Shown here piece after piece: positions 52,301-56,968 of a stretch of 56,968 nt of DNA. The notes beneath the pieces are model-generated. The model worked only from the letters and a program-made list of their open reading frames with translations, searched no databases and had not been told where the DNA came from. The DNA comes from Dysgonomonas sp. 511 (GTDB lineage: Bacteria; Bacteroidota; Bacteroidia; Bacteroidales; Dysgonomonadaceae), in contig NZ_QVMQ01000022.1 in NCBI RefSeq assembly GCF_010501105.1, forward strand, positions 32,738 to 89,705. Reading direction: 5' to 3'. Within the stretch, counting starts at the first letter, position 1, and every line of letters begins with the position of its first letter. Both the position numbers and the translations under genes were made by a program.

Positions 52301-53357
52301 TGGGGAAAAACAGCAAAGGTATCATGCTCTTACAGGAGGGTATCATGGAGTCGAAGTTGCAATAACAACATATGCACTAATGAAATCTCATAAAAAATCG
52401 GAATCAGACTTGCTTTATTTATACCACCGATTTGGAGATGATTTTGCACATTTCAATATAGAACATGATGAAGAAGGACTAACAACTCCAACAAATTTAT
52501 TAGATTATGCTATAGCATATGAAAATTATGTTTCTAATTGGATTGATAAGAATATAAAAACTTATCCTAAAGACACAGACTTTTCAAAATATTTTATATC
52601 TACTCCGACTGGAAATCAACCCCTTTCATTATTCCCTAATTATGTTGTCTTTGATTCGAACAATATGTCGTATATTTCAAAATATACAAAAGACGAATTA
52701 GTGAGAGGATTTACAGATTTCATGTTAGGAGGAATTCATGGTTCTACTTTCGCATCTATATCGTGGGAACAAGCACAAGAAGAAATTTTGAAAATATTAC
52801 CCTATGCTATTCAAAATAAGTTCAAAATGTATGGAGAAGGCCAATGTAATACCTTTACTCTAGGACACGCAAAAGATGGATCAGCTCCAGATCAAATTTT
52901 AGGAAGAAAAAATATATATCTTCATTATTTAGATCAACTCATTCAATTACTTAATGGTACATATTCTTTAAACATAACTAACCAAAAGAAAACAGAGATA
53001 AAGAAGAAGTTTGAGGAAATTTTAAATCATTTTTCATCAACAGATGATAGAGAAAAGAGGATTGATGGTATTCTTGCATATGAAAATGCTAAATTATTGA
53101 ACAAAAACAGTTTGAATTTAAAAGTATATATCCCAATAAAATACCCTAATTGGAAGAATATAAGTAAACGAGCATGGCTTTATTACACAACAATGGGAGA
53201 CTTTGATAGCGATGCTGATAAAATAAAAGATGTAACAATTTCTTATATTAATAAAGTCGATGCTGATATAATTGATTCTGTTAATGTTAAATTGGCTGAA
53301 GAAAAAGAATCAAAAGCCAAGTATTGGGAAATTGATATAAATTTTAAAAAAAGGTAG
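49347..53357 (+). CDS. Putative polymorphic toxin: beta domains, zincin-like peptidase, variable C-terminal module
   Basis: The 1336-residue protein has a signal peptide (about 1-29, ending ATAQ). The N-terminal region (about 30-170, TYPVQTNVYIMPPHGKHLND) resembles the TANFOR domain of Tannerella proteins, which is memory, not a search. Fibronectin-III-like modules follow (about 175-380). Residues 386-475 are the segment duplicated in the orphan cassette downstream. A zincin-like domain has HELGHGKWKLSH (His870, Glu871, His874, His881) and NLMSYSGG as a Met-turn candidate. After about residue 930 the DNA turns AT-rich. The C-terminal module has His993, His1000, HRFGDDFAH (1027-1035) and LGHAKDGSAPDQI (His1174), a His/Asp pattern like zinc-dependent phospholipase or nuclease folds. 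A 122-aa membrane protein starts 2 bp later. The toxin function is inferred. Confidence 0.72.
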   Translation: MRNNIYGLLAIKLLILLFVAMLSTGATAQTYPVQTNVYIMPPHGKHLNDYYTTSKEKLVVSLLNRDQQKPVLEVRLRMTITASNGLKIQSKEEVNYPTITLDAGIPTRLTQEDLAPYFLNVNTSGYLDKGKLPDGMVEFTFQAIEKYTGKVLSAPSSGRVWLSSQKPPILRQPSNNDYIAFRDPMNLKFQWEPRHKNISQIEYEFELRELPDYGAAPQSSFMYAPIIHQERLLYTYLVYDMMMPPLDPNKLYGWRVRAIAKDGVDEINLFENSGYSEIYWFRTQTLCGAPSGCTATLHDRRMDIEWLPADGNNEFVVQYRPKYGTSAEWESVNTYNQQTSLYDMKRGMTYEYRVGGICTSGQPVFSEVGEISVPAVDSARLARCGIMPVLNLENKEPLPELRVGDVVMLSDYPMTVTKVSGANGNFSGEGWVPVNWLLETKWAVEFNNIRVNTDYRLIGGSVRAQYDKDEGNIAKLDDITEGGMDNTKNGITRADIELDFTIPDNPVFRYDEATGEVVVYTTDGQEVGKATIPKNNEGKAIFPVTVKDKEGNLYKLEEEKDVDGNPATEIRKDADGKESQVNKINSTYLGKEGTPLQDGSFDKKNISQNALALVTFDRGEGNYAFDTWLKDYVKISKIVDKYEHLANGQDQYHVPWKWLPVGGSDVIEAKVDTIKGRPGFDPAKVVFITPQGTEYKGEYNASERVFTVNLVGGAEGDVQELYALYRLSADAYHTLGKINIVSYRKQSHKLVLVEVNGYKANRNAVRSYLDKVYNPVGVTWVVDSNTFSYEGDLSDMFKEGSKLLSAYNDKMKALQNAYKEKHSVESGTTYLFILGKSGGSEAGFMPRGKQFGYIFTDKLSEDKICHNIAHELGHGKWKLSHTFDSTYGGVFGEKDTDNLMSYSGGNHLAKWQWDVINDPAWFSNPLDGDDKGMWTTDGHFYTLDLLGNLLGLPANISERLGFFSEYPDSEVHNIQNMEEKDTWMIGEKQQRYHALTGGYHGVEVAITTYALMKSHKKSESDLLYLYHRFGDDFAHFNIEHDEEGLTTPTNLLDYAIAYENYVSNWIDKNIKTYPKDTDFSKYFISTPTGNQPLSLFPNYVVFDSNNMSYISKYTKDELVRGFTDFMLGGIHGSTFASISWEQAQEEILKILPYAIQNKFKMYGEGQCNTFTLGHAKDGSAPDQILGRKNIYLHYLDQLIQLLNGTYSLNITNQKKTEIKKKFEEILNHFSSTDDREKRIDGILAYENAKLLNKNSLNLKVYIPIKYPNWKNISKRAWLYYTTMGDFDSDADKIKDVTISYINKVDADIIDSVNVKLAEEKESKAKYWEIDINFKKR
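50228..50770 (+). repeat. Donor segment of the duplicated toxin-junction sequence
   Basis: 50228-50255 and 50453-50770 recur at 54073-54100 and 54101-54418. The intervening 197 bp (50256-50452) are missing from the second copy. Similarity stops sharply after GGGGAATATTGCTAA on both sides. Confidence 0.9.
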
Positions 53358-53359
53358 TT

Positions 53360-53728
53360 ATGATAAAATTAAAAATATTTGCATTTCATTTTTTTGCATA
53401 CATACTAATAAATGTATGTTTTTGGGGCGTTTTAAAGTATCAGCAAAAAACAACAATAGCCATAATATCTGGAGATGCTAGTTTAGGAATGTTTGTCTCA
53501 CTAATGATAGTATTCTCTCAAGTTTTTTTAGGACTGTTTCTCTCCATTGTATATGCACTCGCAAAAAAAATAGGAAATAAGCCCAAAATACTACTTTTTA
53601 TTTTAGTTAATTTTTCGTTTGTTTTATTTTTCACTAACATCAATACTAGCGAATCATTACATATATATACTATTAGTATTTTTCTTCTATTTAGTATGCT
53701 TTATTTTTTTTTTGTAAAAAAACACTAA
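53360..53728 (+). CDS. Four-helix membrane protein, candidate immunity protein
   Basis: The 122-residue protein has four hydrophobic segments (about 5-25, 43-68, 74-92, 100-118) and a KKH tail. It starts 2 bp after the 1336-aa gene stop and shares the AT-rich composition of that gene's C-terminal module, so the two seem to have arrived together. In polymorphic toxin systems the immunity gene sits directly downstream of the toxin tip. An inner-membrane immunity protein would suit a toxin acting in the periplasm or on membranes. No family recognised; the role is inferred from position. Confidence 0.65.
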   Translation: MIKLKIFAFHFFAYILINVCFWGVLKYQQKTTIAIISGDASLGMFVSLMIVFSQVFLGLFLSIVYALAKKIGNKPKILLFILVNFSFVLFFTNINTSESLHIYTISIFLLFSMLYFFFVKKH

Positions 53729-54149
53729 AAAAAATTGTATGATGCCTCAGTTTTTGAGCTATTAAAAAAATTAGCATAAAGACAAGTATTTCCACAACTC
53801 AAAACCGTAAAAAACGATCATTGACATATTGAGACAATATAAACGCAATACCCCTGCATGGTTTACAATTCCATGTTAGTAAGCGTTGGAGCTTGGCAGG
53901 GGACAAAAAAAGTAACATTCAGAGTGTAACTTTTCCCTGTCACGTTATCTATACCGTACGGAATGTAAGAGATTTACAAAGGGAAAGTAACAGAATAAAA
54001 AACGTGTAAGATGTGTTACAAGTGTTACTTTTTAATAGTATAAGGGCTAACAATGAAGCAATTAATATTTCAGGCTACCCTGCACGACCGCAGAATGGAT
54101 TGAGATCAGCGTTCCTGCCGTAGACAGTGCGCGCCTGGCCCGTTGCGGG
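53729..54149. other. Repeat-bearing spacer before the orphan toxin cassette
   Basis: No gene is seen. CCCCTGC (near 53850) and GCAGGGG (near 53897) can pair as a long-loop hairpin. Two GTTAC repeats follow (53907-53932 and 53985-54034). From 54073 the sequence is the copy of the toxin-junction segment. No TAnnTTTG box lies close before the cassette, in keeping with a silent or recombination-dependent gene. Confidence 0.55.
53907..54034. repeat. GTTAC repeats, two copies
   Basis: AAAAAAAGTAACATTC faces GTGTAACTTTT (53907-53932). AAAGTAACAG (53984-53993) faces TGTTACAAGTGTTACTTTTT (54013-54034). Same family as 28563, 36070, 39774 and 39837. Confidence 0.6.
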
Positions 54150-54418
54150 GTGATGCCTGTGTTGAATCTGGAAAACAAAGAACCACTGCCCGAACTCAGG
54201 GTGGGCGATGTGGTGATGCTCAGCGATTACCCGATGACGGTGACCAAAGTGTCGGGGGCTAACGGAAACTTTTCGGGAGAAGGATGGGTACCTGTCAATT
54301 GGTTGCTGGAGACAAAATGGGCGGTAGAGTTTAACAACATCCGTGTGAATACGGATTACCGGCTGATTGGGGGCTCGGTGAGGGCACAGTATGATAAGGA
54401 TGAGGGGAATATTGCTAA
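54073..54418 (+). repeat. Copy of the toxin-junction segment with internal 197-bp deletion
   Basis: 54073-54100 matches 50228-50255; 54101-54418 matches 50453-50770 with about ten mismatches in 318 bp by eye. The deletion is not a multiple of three. So the upstream 28 bp are out of the original frame, while the larger block keeps the frame of the cassette gene. Confidence 0.9.
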
Positions 54419-56504
54419 TTTGAATGAGGCGGCGGAGGCCCTGTCTGATTTGTGGAAGGATATTAAGGGGATAGTCAATGAGTTGTATGACAGGATAGTA
54501 GAGGAGAGAGATTTTAATGAGGCAGCAGAGGAATTTATAGATAGTATATCGAAGTATATAAATGAAAATGCTGAACTGACCGAAGAACAAAAGCAGGAGA
54601 TACTTTCTGTGCTTAACAATCCTGAGTTTAAGGAAAAATTTATTACGGGCTTAAAGGAACTGAAAGAGGATATTAAGAACAACGGACTGGATAAAGAAAA
54701 ATTCGGGGAGGTAATTAAGTCGAGCTTGGTGGAGGCGACGGAGAATGTGGATAGGCTTGATACTGAATCTAAAAATAGGGAAGGAATATACATGAAAGGA
54801 AAGGCTTGGTACGCTATGCCTGGCGGATACATTATAGAATTAGAAGATATAACAATAAAACATATTTGTGTCCCAATATTTAAAGATTATCTTTTTAGTT
54901 TTAAAGATAAAAATGGAAAATTCTGGATTCCGAATAATACAGAATATAGCGCAGCTGGTTACAATTTTACTCATTATGTAAATCAAAAAAATAAATCAGA
55001 AGTATATAAGGATAATATAAGGCTTTTAAAAGAAAACGATGTTGTCAATCGTATTACATTCGATTCCAAAACAAGTAGTTTATCTGTTAATCGCGTTCAT
55101 TTTTCGGAGAAATTGGAGAAAGACGTTAAATCTCCAGGATATGTATATAGCATATTTGAAAAAGCGGCCGGCTTTAAAAATCAGATAAAAGAGACTAAAG
55201 TAATTATTGAGCCTACACTAATTATAAACAATTGCGAGGATAATTTTAATATAATTGAAACTATTAAAGATAAAAGCGGGAAATATGTCACAACGATAAC
55301 TTATAACAAAGCTAGAAATTTATGGCAAGCGAGTGTTAAATTAGCAGGTTCTGGAGACAAAACCCGTCAACTTGCCGACGGAACAACAGTTATTGAAAAA
55401 CGCGCTGATCTAGAAAAAGAATTATCGCGCCAGGCTACTGAAAAATTAAATGAACTCGGTGGACTAAATGGAAAAAAATCAAAAGAAGTATCTCGGGATA
55501 TAACCGAAGATGAAGGAGAATTTTGGGTAAAACAGATGAATGGCAGAGAATGGATTTCTACAATATGTGATCTTGGCTCTGAAATTTGGGACAATGCGAC
55601 TTTACCCGAAGGATACTGGAATAAAGATAAATCTTATTCTGAATCAAACATTCACATACCTCCTACCCTGGCAGGCGTTTCTGACGGTGTTATAGATCAG
55701 GTGATGGGGTACCAGCAATTAGCTAAATTGGGCTATGATATTGCGACAAAGAAGGAGGTAAGAGAAGGAATCTGGACATCCGTTAAGAATATTACTCCTG
55801 GCTCTATCGTATCCATGGCTACCGAGGGTATCAAAGGTAAAATAGAAAAATATAATTTTTCAGATAAGTCTTACCTGGGATATCATGAAATAGGAAAAGA
55901 CGGGGTGCTTGTTGTAAGCATGGCAATGGGAGCAGGATTCCTCTCCAAGGCAGACGATGCGGTAGAAAAATCGGTAAAAGAAACGGGAGAATATGTTAAA
56001 AATGCACTAAAGAAAGAACTCGATGAATTAAATAAGTATTTTAATACCCAAGATTTTGTAAAACGATTGAATGACCGATGGGGCAAGTATAAAGGTGCGC
56101 TATCGCGGGCAGAATGGGAAACAAGGTACAAACAATTGATAATAAACCGCAAATTAGGAAAAGTAGGAGAAGAGGCATATCAGGATATTGCTGGTGGGGT
56201 GAAACCGAGAAAAGCAGTAAAAACATCGGATGGGAACAGGCATTTCGATAATGTACTGGACGACACAGCAAGAGAGGTGAAAACAGGACCGGTATCTTTC
56301 AATAAATATAAGGATCAGATAATGAAGGATATAGATATTTTAAGTAATGATAGAACTAATGGCCTAATAAAGAATATAGAATGGCATTGTTTTGATGGAG
56401 TGGACGATGCGTTTGAAAAACAACTAAAGGATGTAATTAAAAAGGCAGGTTTACCTGATGATGCAATTAAGTATATAGATTATGTAAAAGAATTAGATTT
56501 ATAA
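54150..56504 (+). CDS. Orphan polymorphic-toxin cassette ending in a PD-(D/E)XK-like nuclease
   Basis: The 784-codon frame starts at GTG 54150 or ATG 54153 and has no signal peptide. Residues 1-90 copy residues 386-475 of the 1336-aa protein (MPVLNLENKEPLPELRVGDV). A helical acidic linker follows (about 90-210), then beta-rich sequence and a hydrophobic patch (VLVVSMAMGAGFL, about 588-600). The C-terminal 120 residues read GKVGEEAYQDIAGG, HFDNVLDDTAREVKTG (Asp700, Glu709, Lys711), then KDQIMKDIDIL and IEWHCF, the layout of restriction-endonuclease-fold toxins. Lacking promoter and signal, it is best read as a stored toxin tip that could be swapped into the full-length gene through the shared segment. 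Alternatively it is a 5'-truncated pseudogene. A candidate immunity gene follows 5 bp later. Confidence 0.72.
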   Translation: MMPVLNLENKEPLPELRVGDVVMLSDYPMTVTKVSGANGNFSGEGWVPVNWLLETKWAVEFNNIRVNTDYRLIGGSVRAQYDKDEGNIANLNEAAEALSDLWKDIKGIVNELYDRIVEERDFNEAAEEFIDSISKYINENAELTEEQKQEILSVLNNPEFKEKFITGLKELKEDIKNNGLDKEKFGEVIKSSLVEATENVDRLDTESKNREGIYMKGKAWYAMPGGYIIELEDITIKHICVPIFKDYLFSFKDKNGKFWIPNNTEYSAAGYNFTHYVNQKNKSEVYKDNIRLLKENDVVNRITFDSKTSSLSVNRVHFSEKLEKDVKSPGYVYSIFEKAAGFKNQIKETKVIIEPTLIINNCEDNFNIIETIKDKSGKYVTTITYNKARNLWQASVKLAGSGDKTRQLADGTTVIEKRADLEKELSRQATEKLNELGGLNGKKSKEVSRDITEDEGEFWVKQMNGREWISTICDLGSEIWDNATLPEGYWNKDKSYSESNIHIPPTLAGVSDGVIDQVMGYQQLAKLGYDIATKKEVREGIWTSVKNITPGSIVSMATEGIKGKIEKYNFSDKSYLGYHEIGKDGVLVVSMAMGAGFLSKADDAVEKSVKETGEYVKNALKKELDELNKYFNTQDFVKRLNDRWGKYKGALSRAEWETRYKQLIINRKLGKVGEEAYQDIAGGVKPRKAVKTSDGNRHFDNVLDDTAREVKTGPVSFNKYKDQIMKDIDILSNDRTNGLIKNIEWHCFDGVDDAFEKQLKDVIKKAGLPDDAIKYIDYVKELDL

Positions 56505-56509
56505 CTATT

Positions 56510-56968
56510 ATGGTAACACTAAAAAACAAAAAAGAACTAAACGTTTTTATTGAAAATATTCCTGAATATATCGACCTTCTGATAAAGGAATTAAATGAAA
56601 AGGGAATCAGCGGTGATTATATTTATTTTGAAAAAAATATAGATGAAATACAGAATTTCTACAGGCAGAATTTTTTCAGTTATTCAGAAGAAAAGCAAAA
56701 TATTTTACAACAAGCATTTTGGGCTTTTTGCATTAAGGTTCTTATGGACAAATTAGGAGGCGAAATAATTATTGCTCCAAAAAATGATTATACACCTTAT
56801 ACTCCACTATTGATAAATTATGGTAACTTATATAATAAAAAAGGGAAGAAAAGTTGGGTTAGCATTAGCTTTGATTCTTGGTTTAACTCATCAACCATTC
56901 GGACTCATTTTAAAACATTACAAGAAATGATAGAAGGTATTCTTGAAAAATATGGTAACACTGAAGAA
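56510..56968 (+). CDS. Candidate immunity protein of the nuclease cassette, cut by window edge
   Basis: An open frame of 153 codons begins with ATG 5 bp after the nuclease stop and runs off the right edge. It opens MVTLKNKKELNVFIENIPEYI and is acidic and soluble, with aromatic segments (QQAFWAFCIKVLMDKLGG, SWVSISFDSWFNSS) and no signal peptide or membrane helix. A cytosolic acidic protein right behind a nuclease tip fits the immunity position. I recognise no immunity family by eye. The 3' end is unknown, although the last residues (GILEKYGNTEE) look close to a natural end. Confidence 0.65.
   Translation, partial: MVTLKNKKELNVFIENIPEYIDLLIKELNEKGISGDYIYFEKNIDEIQNFYRQNFFSYSEEKQNILQQAFWAFCIKVLMDKLGGEIIIAPKNDYTPYTPLLINYGNLYNKKGKKSWVSISFDSWFNSSTIRTHFKTLQEMIEGILEKYGNTEE

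Noticed and set aside
52141..53357. Type IX secretion C-terminal sorting domain on the 1336-aa protein
   Set aside because: The C-terminus (YWEIDINFKKR) is not the beta-sandwich sorting domain; export beyond the periplasm must use another signal or the partner protein.

Overview
The window looks like a Bacteroidales chromosome, most likely Dysgonomonadaceae or Tannerellaceae (a Dysgonomonas- or Tannerella-like organism). Grounds: many genes are preceded by the Bacteroidetes -7 box TAnnTTTG; recognisable proteins have Bacteroidetes-type architectures (viroplasmin-RNase H, S46 dipeptidyl peptidase, DUF4827 lipoprotein, paired DUF3857 proteins, SDR-type threonine dehydrogenase with Kbl, CarboxypepD_reg TonB receptor); and the intergenic repeats are of types common in this phylum. 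The genus is inferred, not proven. No rRNA, tRNA or CRISPR array was seen.

Layout. 1-0.9 kb: remnants of mobile DNA, namely the N-terminus of a serine recombinase running off the left edge and a C-terminal fragment of a tyrosine recombinase. 0.9-15.3 kb: mainly housekeeping and envelope genes: a MaoC-like hot-dog protein, a tiny secreted Cys/Lys-rich protein, purM, a polytopic GT-C-like membrane protein, a membrane pyrophosphatase, rnhA, an S46 peptidase, a DUF1080 lipoprotein and an AddB-like nuclease. 15.5-18.3 kb: a TolC-type protein, a HAD phosphatase and a DUF937-like protein. 18.5-24.3 kb: a tight five-gene minus-strand operon rpe > comEC > DHH phosphoesterase > DUF4827 lipoprotein > glmM. 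24.7-31.2 kb: a B12-binding radical SAM protein and two DUF3857 proteins separated by 0.8 kb of stacked repeats. 31.2-44.4 kb: lipid kinase, cysteine desulfidase-like protein, threonine-to-glycine pair (tdh, kbl), VOC and MBL enzymes, rarA, aroB, fmt, a small membrane protein, a TonB-dependent receptor and a P-loop ATPase.

44.8-57.0 kb is the accessory region and the most interesting part. It reads as a polymorphic-toxin locus: a 1494-aa secreted beta-rich protein; a 1336-aa secreted protein with N-terminal beta domains, an internal HExxH zincin-like domain and an AT-rich C-terminal module; a four-helix membrane protein 2 bp downstream (candidate immunity); then a promoterless orphan cassette. 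The cassette begins with a 318-bp near-identical copy of the middle of the 1336-aa gene and then switches to a different C-terminus ending in a PD-(D/E)XK-like nuclease, followed 5 bp later by another candidate immunity gene cut by the window end. The arrangement suggests toxin-tip exchange by recombination through the shared 318-bp segment.

Intergenic DNA carries several small palindromic repeat families: GTTAC double hairpins, GTAGGGGCG double hairpins with compensatory stem changes, GGTGTCC terminator-like hairpins and others. Some are nested inside one another.
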